From the NCBI RefSeq assembly GCF_047663525.1, contig NC_092593.1, positions 30,530,501-30,594,500 on the forward strand: 64,000 bases of DNA, given 5' to 3'. Position numbers and translations under genes: made by a program. The DNA is from Anas platyrhynchos (Eukaryota; Chordata; Aves; Anseriformes; Anatidae). Positions within the stretch are counted from its first letter, which is position 1. Every line of letters begins with the position of its first letter. Shown piece after piece: positions 22,201 to 32,830 of the stretch. The notes beneath the pieces are model-generated. The model did no database searches. It worked only from the letters and a program-made list of their open reading frames with translations, and was not told the DNA's origin.

Positions 22201-24713
22201 CGATGGGATGCTCCCAGCACTTCATCCGAGCCAGACAGTGCCTGTCCAGCCTCTCGGACCTCTGTGGGGTGAGGGGATGGTTTCTGAGCCCTCTCCTCCT
22301 TTTCCCCAGGGGTTAGAGTAAGTCTGGGGCTCTTCAAATACCCCCCAAGGCTGATGCCACGGTTGGGAGACCATCGGCTCATGCTCCACATTTTAATTCA
22401 AGCGATCCGTGTTGTGCACGCCGGCACAGCCCTCGCCACGTCGAGGATGCGTTTGATTAACACCGGGATTTGGGCTGAGCAGTTAATGCCATTTGCTGTC
22501 TTGCAGAGGCTCTTATTTGTGCGATGGGTTTGAGATATTTATGTCTGAAAACCTTTTCCTCTCCGGCTGCCTTTCTCTCGCAGAGCTCCTGCTTGAACAG
22601 ATATCTGACATCTGGCCCACAATACGTGGGATCTGTAGTGGGAACCTTGCCTTCAACACCTACTTCTATTTAAGCTCGCCGCCTGCCTAAAGGGGAGAGG
22701 TTTGAAGCCAGGGTGGCTTTTCACTGAAGCTGGCAGGCAATGAAATTCGCTACAGCCCTAAGCAGTTTCATCAGGATATCAAGGGGCCGAGCTCTTTTTA
22801 AAATCCCGATTCCCTGGGCCTAATGATTCAGGCACTTAAAGTCCTACTGGGCTGAAACTAGACACAGGCGCGCGCGCACAAAGCCCACGGCGAGGGCAAA
22901 CACGCGTATTTTTAAAGGCAACGTTTACGCCTGTGTCTGAAGTGCTGGCACCGCTGCAGGTGAACGGGAGCAGATGCACGGGGTGATATAAACTGAGGTG
23001 GCCTGAGATGAGCCAAGGTAAACCCACAGAGCACAAGAGCGAAGCCCTCTCCCAGTGCTGTGAGCATCCCTGTGCCAGCTCGGACGCTGCTGGCAGCAGT
23101 GAGGAAGGACGCCCTGAAGCAGGAGCTAGAATTTCAGCTGTGCTGAGCCAGGAGGAGAGGCAAGAGCTTTGCAGGGTGGCTTTGCAGGGACCATGGCACG
23201 GTGCTGGCATTGCATGTGGGGATGCACGGCGGGGTGTTTATTTTGGGGTGAAACGGGACGGGACGGGGACCTCTCCTTACCCCAAGGAGCCGCGGGTGGT
23301 GCAGAGGTGCAGCGGGGCCAGCCCCTCGTCGCTCTGCAGGTTGGGGTCCGCCTTGTGCTCCAGCAGCAGCTCCACGCAGTCCGTGTGCCCCCCCCGGCAG
23401 GCTTCGTGCAGGGGCGTGTGGCCCCCCGGGGCCAGGTTGGGGTCGGCGCGTCGCAGCAGGAGGTGACGCAGGCAGGCGGTGTGGCCATGGCTGGCGGCGA
23501 TGCACAGCGGGGTGCTCAGCTCCTGCTTGTACTCCAGGGACCACAGCCCTGCAGGGACGAGGGAGAGGGGTTGAATGCACCAGGGATGGCACAGAGGGGT
23601 GCTCGTAGGGGTTTGCAGCAGGGAGATGGGACACGGGGAGGTTTTATGGCCCCTGTGTTGGGAGCGCACACTGGGGTTGGCCAGGTCCTTATGTGAATGA
23701 AAGATCTGAATGCACCACGTTTTCCTTTTTTAAAAACCTCTCTAGAAACCTTTTGTTTTGGAAAATGTGGTTAAGGTCGGTGGCTGCTCCAAGCGCTGTT
23801 TGCAAGAGGCAGCAAACCTTGCCTGGAGAGTGCACATCAATAGTATTGGTGTACCAATACCATTGGTACCTTGGGTACCCCCATTCCCGCAGGTATTTAG
23901 GGGATGTGTGGACGTGGAACTGGGGGACATGGCTTAGTGATGGGGCTCAGTGGGTCAGGCTGATGGTTGGACATGGTGATCACTCTAGGTGATGCTGTAT
24001 TTCTACAAGGCACCAGTGCTTCCTCCTGACAGGTACACTAATGCCCTACCCACCATAAGCTCCAGATGGGACCCCATTTGCAGGCTCCACTCCTTTCCCC
24101 TTGCCTAAAAAGCAGCCCATGGATTTCCCACCTGCAGCAGGGCAGGAAGAGCTGTGCCAGCACCCCATTGCTGCCAAACAGGACCAAGGGGATCTTTCCG
24201 AGCCACCACGCGAAGAATCTGGCTGTAAGCCTGCTTGCAAGCATGCCTTAAGCTGTGGGCCGCCCCATCCCAGCATGGGAGAGGTGGATGGCCCTGCCCC
24301 TCTGGTGGGTTAGTATGTGCAGAAGAGAAGCAAGCAAAGGAAGCACCAAGCATTTTTGGGTGTAGATCTTTAGCCAGGAACAGCCAGCCAGGAGCTGGCT
24401 GCACCAGGGCAGTGCCTCTCCCGCTGAGGTTAGTCAATGCCGGGGTTTTCTCCAGACTGGCCTTTAAATAAAAGGTACCTGAGAGTCCGTAAGATGACTG
24501 GCTTTTCACCTGCCACTCCATCTCGTTTTTACTGATCTCAAACACCAGGTTGACGTCCTCATAGTATCTGTCGGTCAGCACCTCCAGGCTTTTCAGGTCT
24601 CCGTTGACCAGGGCCGTGTAGTACTTGTTGGCCAGAGACCTCAGCGGGTGCTCCGAATCCAGTTTGGGAGAAATCTGCACCTTTTCTCTCACCGGTCCTG
24701 GCAGCTCATCCAT
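16124..24713 (-). CDS. ASB18: ASB18, ankyrin repeat and SOCS box protein 18 (441 aa, five coding exons)
   Basis: ASB18 is a predicted substrate receptor of an Elongin B/C-Cullin-5 ubiquitin ligase. Ankyrin repeats bind the target and the C-terminal SOCS box docks Elongin C and Cullin 5. Coding exons are 24713-24479, 23548-23281, 18407-17885, 17351-17238 and 16309-16124. All introns are GT-AG and the codon phases agree at every junction. Residues 1-78 are the N-terminal segment ([14 protein letters not shown]). Ankyrin repeats start near residue 85 ([11 protein letters not shown]) and run to about 335 with TPLHEA, APLHL, TALHVAA and SPLHKAC signatures. Residues about 395-441 are the SOCS box, ending [15 protein letters not shown]. 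The ATG at 24713 has G at -3 and +4, an in-frame stop 10 codons upstream and a TATA box about 50 bp upstream. Identification rests on family sequence plus GBX2/IQCA1 synteny. A Thr/Asp codon-repeat insert sits inside the ankyrin array. Confidence 0.95.
16310..17237 (-). other. ASB18: ASB18 intron 4
   Basis: This is a 928-bp GT-AG intron. No additional exon, RNA gene or interspersed repeat was recognised apart from a short poly-T run near 16345-16358 and an AT-rich patch near 17005-17030. Confidence 0.8.
17238..17351 (-). CDS. ASB18: ASB18 coding exon 4
   Basis: The exon is 114 bp and 38 codons, phase 0 at both ends, encoding [19 protein letters not shown] through PEEVMQ. The acceptor is CCACTAG and the donor is CAG|GTGAGA. 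This linker leads from the last ankyrin repeat to the SOCS box. Confidence 0.95.
17541..17731 (+). mobile_element. CR1 LINE 3' fragment (internally deleted)
   Basis: The plus strand shows the CR1 3' end signature: GATTGGGCGTTAGGAAGAA, then GGTGGTGGAGTCCCCATCCC, GTGGACGTGGCACTGAGGGA and TTTCCCAACCTAAGTGATTC. Compared with the copy at 31.5 kb it lacks about 40 bp after the first block. It lies in ASB18 intron 3, antisense to the gene. Confidence 0.85.
17885..18407 (-). CDS. ASB18: ASB18 coding exon 3 (ankyrin repeats, longest exon)
   Basis: The exon is 523 bp and encodes residues 169-342. The acceptor is CCCGCAG and the donor is AAG|GTACCC. Further ankyrin signatures are [30 protein letters not shown] and LSPLGCAL. 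It is very GC-rich and carries a (GGT)n tract on plus (18194-18211) that encodes six threonines, followed by four aspartates. Confidence 0.96.
18194..18211. repeat. ASB18: (GGT)n trinucleotide tract in ASB18 exon 3
   Basis: Six GGT units on plus read as ACC on the coding strand and encode six consecutive threonines. Four GAC codons for aspartate follow a few residues later. Confidence 0.9.
19217..19261. repeat. (CT)n and poly-T tract
   Basis: A short CT dinucleotide repeat runs into about 29 consecutive T. Confidence 0.95.
20057..20132. repeat. (TTTTA)n microsatellite
   Basis: About 15 tandem TTTTA units in ASB18 intron 2. The motif is the same as the tract at 14302-14382. Confidence 0.95.
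23281..23548 (-). CDS. ASB18: ASB18 coding exon 2 (ankyrin repeats)
   Basis: This exon encodes about residues 79-168, with three ankyrin repeats visible ([42 protein letters not shown]). The acceptor is CCCTGCAG and the donor is GG|GTAAGG. It enters in phase 1 and leaves in phase 2. Confidence 0.96.
23885..24003 (+). mobile_element. CR1 LINE 3' fragment
   Basis: This is the terminal part of a CR1 element on plus: ATGTGTGGACGTGGAACTGG, GGGACATGGCTTAGTGATGG, GTCAGGCTGATGGTTGGACA and a degraded tail. It lies in ASB18 intron 1, antisense to the gene. Confidence 0.8.
24479..24713 (-). CDS. ASB18: ASB18 coding exon 1
   Basis: This exon encodes residues 1-78 plus one base of a glycine codon. The donor on the minus strand is CTCTCAG|GTACC. 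The sequence ends KSQSSYGLS, which joins exon 2 as [11 protein letters not shown], a junction typical of ASB10/ASB18 proteins. Confidence 0.92.
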
Positions 24714-24759
24714 TCCAGTGCTCCCCCTGTACGAGTCCTAGCCAAGAGAGCGGAGGGGC

Positions 24760-24766
24760 TTTTATA
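24760..24766 (-). promoter_or_regulatory. ASB18: TATA box of ASB18
   Basis: TATAAAA reads on the minus strand about 47-53 bp upstream of the ASB18 ATG. A start site about 30 bp downstream would fall near 24735, giving a leader of roughly 20 nt. A TATA-driven promoter suits a tissue-restricted gene. Initiation was not observed. Confidence 0.55.
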
Positions 24767-25576
24767 GTTCATTGTTTCCATTGTCCTGTCCTCATTGTCT
24801 AATTATAATCCCGTTAAGGCTCTATTGTTGTTGTATTTATAACGCCAGAGGGGTCAGATGATAATGGATACTTGATACAATGAGGGTCAGATGTGCACAG
24901 AGCTGTGTTGTGTCAGCACCTCTTTGATTAAATCGCTGTTTTAATTGCAGGCAGCAGCTTGGGACATGCGTGTTTAGGCTGGGAGGGAAACTTGACCTAT
25001 CACTTAGTGGGGGGAAATTGAAATTTCACCAGCTTCTGTCTGCCCAATCCCATATAAACTTGTCCATGTGCCCCTGAGTGCTGTGAAAGAGTTAGAGAAA
25101 CTGAGAAATTGCTTTTACTCTAAGATTATGTATATATTTTTTCTGCTTTCCTTACCTGCTTGCAACCTTGCTGCATGGAAAGACTGCAAGGAAGGCATCC
25201 CATTCGTGAGCAGCTCCGTGCAGCCTGGCACGCTGGCGTCTTACTGCAAGGATGCAAAGCACTTGGCAAAGGCCAGCGAGGTAAAAACCTCCTGGGGCTT
25301 TGGCCAGCAAGCTGCTTTTCCCGGCAGAGCCTTGTATAGCAGGCAGAAAGCGCCCGGCCTCTGCTGCCATTTAAGCACGGGGCAGGTGCCGGGGTGGCGG
25401 CGAGCCCCCAAGGAGGGGCTCGTGGCTCAAGGTCACCCGAGAAGTCCATGATGGTGACAATTATAGAGCTGGCATCCCGTGAGCCGCTGCTGTACAGCTT
25501 CAGCATCATGCTCCAGGCACGGGGGGACAGTAGGGTGGTGCTCTGGGCTGGTGTAGCCTCAAAACCCCATCACCTC

Positions 25577-25579
<3 letters not shown>

Positions 25580-25620
<41 letters not shown>
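25580..25620. repeat. Poly-T tract
   Basis: An uninterrupted run of about 41 T. Confidence 0.95.
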
Positions 25621-25627
<7 letters not shown>

Positions 25628-26259
25628 ATTTTATTCTTTTGGGCACATGTTGCTATTCCTCTACCTTTTCTTTTTCGCTCCACTCACCCTTCAGGCCCTG
25701 ACCGACCAGCAGCATGGTTTCGGTCTGAAGAAGGACCCGTTGTTATCCCCTGGGGTCCCTCAGCTGCAGCAGGAGGAGGTTTGCCCCTCACCTCTCCCCT
25801 CCACCCGTTAGCAGCCACGCCATCATATTTTGGCAGTGCCACGGAGGAAGCCTGGCTTCACGTGCCCCTGCTCTCACTGCCTTCCCGAGGGCATTGCCTT
25901 CCCCAGCCTGCTATATTTAGCACTAGGTTAAATACTACTTCTAGTGTAGTCAATATTATATTTAGCCCGGACCTCCTTGGACGTGGGCTAATTTTGCAAG
26001 GGGTGTGCACGAGATACTACGCTGCCATCGGGAGTGTGTTGAAATCTCCACGACCCCTCCTGGCGAGCATCTATTTGCACTCACGCCTTGGGTCACGGCG
26101 ATGACAGATTCAACATCATTTCTGGCAGGGGGGTTAAAAACAGCTGGGGGGAGAGAATTGGGTAGCTGGGACACCTGAGATCACCTTATGAGTAGGGGGT
26201 GGCTCGATGCAGCAGGGATGGCCCGGCCAGCATCGGGCCCCCAGCAGTGGGGAGCCCAA

Positions 26260-26560
26260 GGATGCTCACTCCATTAGCAGTAGCCTTGCAATCATTAATC
26301 TCTAGCACGGGGTAGTATCTTAACCTTCTTCCCGAATACGAATGTTTGCAGAGTACACCTCATTTAACAAAACATTAAGCATTTTACTTCCTCAGATCAA
26401 GTGTATCTATTAATAATGACTTAAATTGTCTGCGCCGGCTTCGCATTATGAGGAAAGCTCATTCCTGTCACATGAAGGAGCACAATATGCAAAACCAAAA
26501 TGACTAAAGTGAGAGCTTGTTTCCCAAGTTATCGCCCTAAGCTGCCACATAACAACTTAG
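26260..26560. promoter_or_regulatory. Candidate conserved non-coding element
   Basis: This complex AT-balanced block has GCAATCATTAATCTC, CTATTAATAATGAC and GCATTATGAGG cores. It has no exon or repeat signature. It sits upstream of ASB18. Inference from composition only. Confidence 0.3.
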
Positions 26561-27017
26561 TCGTAACACTGCGGAGACTTCAGACCCTGCTAACTTGTTC
26601 TGTCGACCCTGAAGGTTCAAAAACCAGGAACTGGCTGCCTTAAAAATCGTCAGGGTCCGGATGTGCACGTGCCGAGAGCCCTGCCTGCTCCTGGCATTCC
26701 TGCCGTGATTTAAAGCTGCCCTCCGGGAGCGGAAAATGGCATTACGTATTATTATTTTTTTTACCCTTTCCAGCAAAATTTCAAGCGCGTGTGTGCGAAG
26801 CAGCCCCTGACATAGCTCTGCCTCCGCCAGACACAGACTGAAGCCCACGATGGATTTAAAGCTCTCCCCCTCCCACCCAACCCCTAAAAAAAATAGGAAA
26901 ACCATCTGTCGGGGGGAAAAGAAAGCTTCCAAGCTCCCCGCGATGGGTCCAAGGCTGCGCCCCCCAGGTGCTGTCCCAGCCTACCTTTTGGGGCTGGTGG
27001 TGTGAGGGCGGCTCTGC

Positions 27018-27057
27018 CCGCTCCCTGCCAGCCTGCCCCGCTCCCTGCCAGCCTGCC
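27018..27057. repeat. Two-copy 20 bp tandem duplication
   Basis: Two identical copies of CTCCCTGCCAGCCTGCCCCG-like sequence occur with a period of 20 bp. Confidence 0.8.
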
Positions 27058-30000
27058 CTGGGTGCCGGCATCCTCCGCTTGTCCCACAGGACCCGCTGCT
27101 GCCTGCCACGGACACAACCTGCCAGGCAGATGTCACCACCTTCATATCCCCTGCGCTCCTCGCCCCCATGTGACAGCGCAGCTCCGGTGGCCCCCTGCCA
27201 CCACCTTGCCACGGGCAGGGGGATGAACCCCCCCCCAGGGCAGGGGGAGCAGCTTTGCTGCAAAAACAGCATCCCGGGGAAAGATGTGCCCTCCAGGAGG
27301 CTGCATTGATTTTGTCCGGGGGTTATTGGAAATGAGATAATATTTAAATAGTGCTGAAGCATTCTCCTTTAAGAGCTCTATATAATATGGTCAGGTATTC
27401 TGCGCTATAGCAGCCCCGCTATCTCAAAAACAAATAACTCGATTCAATAATAACAATAAAAAACCTTTCTCTAACCACATAACATTGCACCCTTATTTAT
27501 TTTTTTTTTTTTAAGGTTGTCAATTAACTTGTAGACAGGAGTAAAAACCCGCAGCCATTAGCTGCACTAAAAATACCAAGTGCCGGCTTCCCCTGTCCCC
27601 CCAGCTGCCCTCCCCGCTGAAGAAACGCGGCTGTGTTAATCACCACGTGCGAATCTGATCCTGGTGTGCATCCTGTTTTAAGGGGAGTCACATTTCCACG
27701 GGGTGGTGGTGGCAAGGGGGCGGCCAGGGGAGCGCTACCAATTATTTAACCCCTCAGCAATGCGGCCGTGAAATGTCACGCCGAGCGCCAGCACGGCAAA
27801 CGACATCAAACTGACCTTCCGTCACACGGCCCCGGCACCGCAGCGGGTAATGGCATTTGCTAATTAGCAGGCGCATGGCAGTCTCATCCCCCTTCCCGGC
27901 AGCGGCGAGGTCTCGTGCTAGCCAGGCTGGGTTATTTGTGGGATCACCTCGGGGGGGATGGCTGGAGCACGGGAAAGGTCGTGGGTCCCCCCTGGCCGTG
28001 CGTCTGTGCTGGGTGAAGCTGTGGGTGGAGGGCTGTGGGGTGGGCTGGCAGCGAGGGAAGGGGTTTTGGTGTTGCTAAAGCCATGTTTTGCTGCGTTTTG
28101 CTTCGCCAAGGAGCAGGCTGCATGTTGCTGCATGAGGCATTTTGGAGGCAGAGCCCTGGGCAGGTGCAGCTGCGGGCCCTCCCCGTGTGGTTTTGCTCCC
28201 GAGCTGGAGCAGCTTTTGCCACCTGAAGGCGTAAAGCATTTGAGGAGGGAAGGTATTTAGAGATCTGAAAGTGTGTTTCCCGAGTGCGCCCTAACGAGAA
28301 AGTTAAGGGGATAATTGCTTGCCCTCTGGGACACAAGAACAAACTCAACTATCCCTTTCTGGACGTATGCATTTCTGGGGGATTGATTTATTCCTGACCA
28401 GTGGACACATCTGAACTTCACTTGACAGCATTAATTAGTGGGGACTCATCCCGATTCATTACGGAGACGACCTCTCCTTGGCACAGCTGTGCTTTAACGA
28501 GAGGGCCATCTGGTTTGCTCGCTGGTCCCTGCCCCTCACTCACCGGCTACGGGCAGAAAACACCACCTTGGAAAATTACGGGTTGCCGAAACATCGGGAT
28601 GAGGCAGCGGGTTTGTGGGGCCGGCCGTGGCATCTGGCCATCCATCAGGGCAAGCTGTCAGCAAGGTGCTGGAGTGGAGATGTCCCAGCTTGGCAGTTCT
28701 TCATCGTGTGGGGTGTGCTGCATCTCCTGGATGGGGCTAACAGAGCCCTCATTGTGCCCCCAAAAAGCATCGCCCTACCAGCTCCTCGCTGGAGATGTCT
28801 GAGGGCACCGCGGATTAGAGCAAGGACAGGGACAACTTACCCCAGCTTTGTGCAGAGTGCAGGGATGCTGGCTTCAAAGGGCTCGCTTGCTGTCTATCAC
28901 TTGTCAAACCCTCCCATCTAGTCGCTGCTCCAATTGCTCATCAGGCGAGGGCAGGATCGTGCCCAGCCCTTAAACCTGTGTCAGCCCCGCAGGGGCTTGG
29001 CCGATTACAGCAGCCTGAATGGCTCAGGCCCAGATGGGCTTGTGCTCTTCAACTCATCGCTCTTGGTGCTCTTCCTCTCCTCTCATTCCTTTCTCCTTAT
29101 CCTCCATCCTTTATCTTTCTGGAGTGCGATCGTGATTAATTTTTACTTAGAAAGCTCGCGTCCCGCTCCATTAAATAGCCCTCGGGTGGGCAGGCTCGGC
29201 GGCTGCTCCTCGCTTTCCAGGATGAATCGGGACACCAGGAGCTGGGGCAAATGAGGATGTGCCTGGGGCTGAACAACGGCACCCCTGGTTCTCTTCTGTA
29301 AGGGTTTGTGGCCTCAAGCATGGATGAAAACACTGCTGGAGGCAGCTGAAGGGGCCAGAGGCAACCCAAGCTGTTTGGCCCGCTAAACATCCCTTACCTT
29401 GCTGCTGCTCCCCTGGGGACAAACAGCCTTGGCTCATGCCTCTGTTCCTCCCTGGTGCCTGTGTGTTCTGGATTTTACCCTTTACCCACCAAATAAATAC
29501 TTGTTCACTTATTAGTGGGAAAACCTGAGGGTGAGAAGTCTCTGTTCGGTACTGCAGCCACGGCGTCCAGCTGGAGGAAGCCCCCTGCTTTGAAGAGCAC
29601 AGCCCCACGGACACCGGGAGTGTGCAAAGAGCCCTAAATCCTAAATGATCTGGGGGATCTTATGCAGCTTGTTATCTTAGGCATGTGCCTTTTTTTTTTT
29701 TTTTGAATCCCAGCAAGAAATAATCCTCTTTTCCTGGCCAGAATAGAAATGGCTTGATGCCATGAGGAAAAATAAAAGGAAGCTCTACCTGGTGCTGTGA
29801 TGATTTGCAAGGCTAGTGAGAGACTACACAAGGCGTTTTCAAATAGACTCCGATATTTTCAGTGCTTAAAGAGGACCAACTACGTGCCACCTTTTTTGAA
29901 GTCCTGATTTACAATGGGCCCAGGCTGAGTGCATTATAATTTGCTGCGAGAAGTTCCAAAGTCACAGTACTTTCAATAATGAGGAGAGAAACCCTAATAT

Positions 30001-31545
30001 GATGAGACTTTTTGTATTGTGTTTAATGAAAAGCTAAAAATGTGCTAATTTGTAAGTCCTGTTGTGGTAGTGGCATCAGAAGCTTTTGAAATGCATTACT
30101 GACTTAGGAAGTATTAAGAAAAAATGACATTTTGCTACTAGCAGAAAAGTCAATTATAACATTTCCACACTTTAGAAAATTGCTGATGCAGGATGGGAGT
30201 TAATAGAACAGTCAGTTTCACTTTGTATTACAGGATTTGGGGGGTTTTGCTGAGAAATGTCTTTTTTTTTTTCCTCTTTTTTTTTTTTTAAATTCCAATG
30301 GCAACTTAAACAATAAACCATTACAAGAACCCTGTGGCTGGGTCTGGTCCCTGGCTGGGGTGTGCTGCGGGTGGAGGCATTGCCTTGTGTTGAGCCCCCA
30401 GTCTGGGCTGAGCCCAGCACCATGCCCCTTTGGGGTGGGAGCACCACAGGCTGCCCAGAACCGGGGTAAATCACCCTAAATAAAGACGCGAGCAGCATTT
30501 TGTGCATGGCCTGATGCCATCCTGGTGGCAGAAGAGCACATGCCAAACCCGCCGGGTCCCCCGCGGTCTATCCCCGGCTCCTTGCAGAAGAGCCATGTTA
30601 ATTTATTTAAAAGCATTTAAACCAAGAAACTGAAAAGCAGCTGTCCTTACCCACCGTGCTCCTGAAGGAGCCTTTCCTATTTCCATGAGAAGAAAATATT
30701 TCCTGAACTTCTGGAGGCCGGAGGCTCGCGGAGGCTCACAGGGATTGCCAGAAAGCTTCGGCGATGGATGCAGAAGTCCCCACACCGGAGGAGCCGGCAG
30801 CAGCACTCCCAACAACCCTGTCTCTAAATCAGCCTACCAAGGAAAAACAGCTCATGTGGAGTTGGCAGGGAGCAAGGACAAGTGTTGGCACTGCTTTTAA
30901 CAGGAGTTGCAGCGCCTGATTAGAGGGCTTTGGCCATAGCGGCACAGCCCGAGCGCTTGACATAAGCCAGGGATCTAATAATACCCGAGGCGCATTGTGA
31001 GAGCGTGACTTCACGTCGTCTGCTGCCTTTTTACCCAGCGAGGGACTTTTTTTAGGGGCTGAAAGCTCGCTGCCAGGCCAGAACCCCTGCTGGGGACAGT
31101 CAGACATGGGACGTGCTGGTGAGGACAGTGCTGGGTCTGCAGGAGCCCAGAGGCTGTGGATCAGCGTGGAGGTGGCGGGCAGCACCTCAGGCCCCTGGGT
31201 ACTGTGGGCAGCTGGGCTCTCCTGGGGAGTTTTACTTGTATGAGCAAATGGTTTTAAAGGAATTATCTAGGAGAAGAGACTGTTTGAAGGCCAGGGGTGT
31301 CAAAAATATATAAGCCTTGTAACTCTGAAAAGACAGCTGTGCTCAGTTTGGGGCTACAGGAAGGCTGTGGAGATGCTCGGCACATGTGGGGAAGGGCGAA
31401 GACACTGGGGAGGGCCTGGAAATGAGGCTGTGAGGGGTGGCTGAGGGATCCAGGGTTGCTTGTTTTGGGGACAGGGAGGCCGAGGGGAGGCCTTGCAGCT
31501 ACTTAGAGGAGTCTGTGGTCTGATGGTGCCCGTCTTGTCCCTCAG

Positions 31546-31812
31546 GTGATGCAGGGACATGGCCTCAAGTGGTGCCAGGGGAGGTTTAGGTTGGGCATTA
31601 GGAAGAATTTGTTCGTGGAGAGGGAGGTCAGGCACTGGAAGGGGCTGCTCAGGGAGGTGGCGGAGTCCCCGTCCCCGGGGGTTATTTAAGAGACATGAGG
31701 AGGTGGCACTGAGGGACGTGGCTTGCTGGTGGGACTTGGTGGGCCAGGCTGATAGATGAACTTGGTGATCCTGAAAGCCTTTTCCAACCCTGATAATTCC
31801 ATGATTCTGTGA
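31546..31812 (+). mobile_element. CR1 LINE 3' end
   Basis: This is the best-preserved repeat in the window. In order it shows GGCCTCAAGTGGTGCCAGGG, GTTTAGGTTGGGCATTAGGA, GGCACTGGAAGGGGCTGCTC, GTGGCACTGAGGGACGTGG, CCTTTTCCAACCCTGATAAT and the terminal CCATGATTCTGTGA. The order matches an avian-type CR1 3' region including its ATTCT-like tail. It is 5'-truncated with no ORF. Confidence 0.92.
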
Positions 31813-32569
31813 CCGTTTACAATTTACTTGTGCACATTGGCTCACGTGAGGTTTTCAGTACGAACAAGGATTTCCTATGAAGTCCCAACCCTGAGAATGA
31901 TCTCCCTGCATTTTCTCTCCTGCTCAGTGCCTTCTGACTTAGGGATCTGCTCATTTTTGGTTTCTTATCTGTCCTATTCTGCATGCTTTGGTAAACTGCT
32001 TATGTTTCTTAGGCTCATCAAAAGTGTTTAAATCAGGAGACAGGCATCTCATCTGAGGCAGGGTATTTACTACACACCTACAATCTTATTTATGGCACTT
32101 TTCTTAGAGAGGGTCTTGTGGCAAACTGGCAGCCACCCACCTCTCATGGAGCACGTTTGGCAGGTGCCACCTGAGCCTCCAGTCCATTTGATGCCCAGGG
32201 GATGGGAATTGAGGGTCAGTGCTGTTTTTGGGAGGTAAAGACAGCCTGGTGAGTTTAGGGAAGAGGGAGACTGTCAAGAATGGCTCCAAGGTGCATCCCT
32301 TGCCTTGGAGGGGCCCCAAGTGCTGGCACCACTGCCTGGGCTCCTGCTCCAAGCTCAGCACTGCACCAGGCCATAGGGACTACATTTAAAGCACTTGAAA
32401 ACTTGCAGGGCAAGGATGTGCCAGGACTTGATGGTACCCAGGAGACTGAAGTCACACTTTGCTCCCTCATCCTCAGTTTTTCCTCCCCATCGTCAGGAGC
32501 CTGGGTGTTTTAGAGGGGGGTCCCACTTGGTGTGGTTGAGGCATGCTCGCTCCTTGTCTTTCTGAACAC

Positions 32570-32830
32570 TTTAAAAAGTCATGTCATATGTAGCTCTCCC
32601 GGGTTCGGAGGAAGCAATTAAGCCAATTAATTTATTGGTAAATTATCTTATGATGAAGTACAAAATAACTGCAATGAAACGCTGACATTCACATTAATAC
32701 CAAATTAGTTACTGTATTATGACTGTTCTTACAATGAATGCCCAGTAATTTAATAGTAATGGGACATTTAAATAATTTAGCTGATAATTCTCTAGATCAC
32801 TTACATATATAAATGAGCGTGACAGCTTCT
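32570..32830. promoter_or_regulatory. Candidate conserved non-coding element
   Basis: A dense cluster of homeodomain-type cores sits in complex AT-rich sequence: GCAATTAAGCCAATTAATTT, CATTAATACC, CAGTAATTTAATAG and TAATTTAGCTGATAATTC. No exon or repeat explains it. By appearance it is one of the stronger enhancer candidates in the window. Confidence 0.4.

Larger units (their letters stand above)
18408..23280 (-). other. ASB18: ASB18 intron 2
   Basis: This is a 4.9-kb GT-AG intron. It contains a degenerate GATAAT/GTAATA stretch near 18840-18900, (CT)n followed by poly-T at 19217-19261 and (TTTTA)n at 20057-20132. No coding exon is supported. Confidence 0.8.

Noticed and set aside
24105-24478. 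Extension of ASB18 exon 1 past its donor
   Set aside because: The open frame continues into the intron, but the CTCTCAG|GTACC donor joins in phase to exon 2 and reproduces the ASB family junction.
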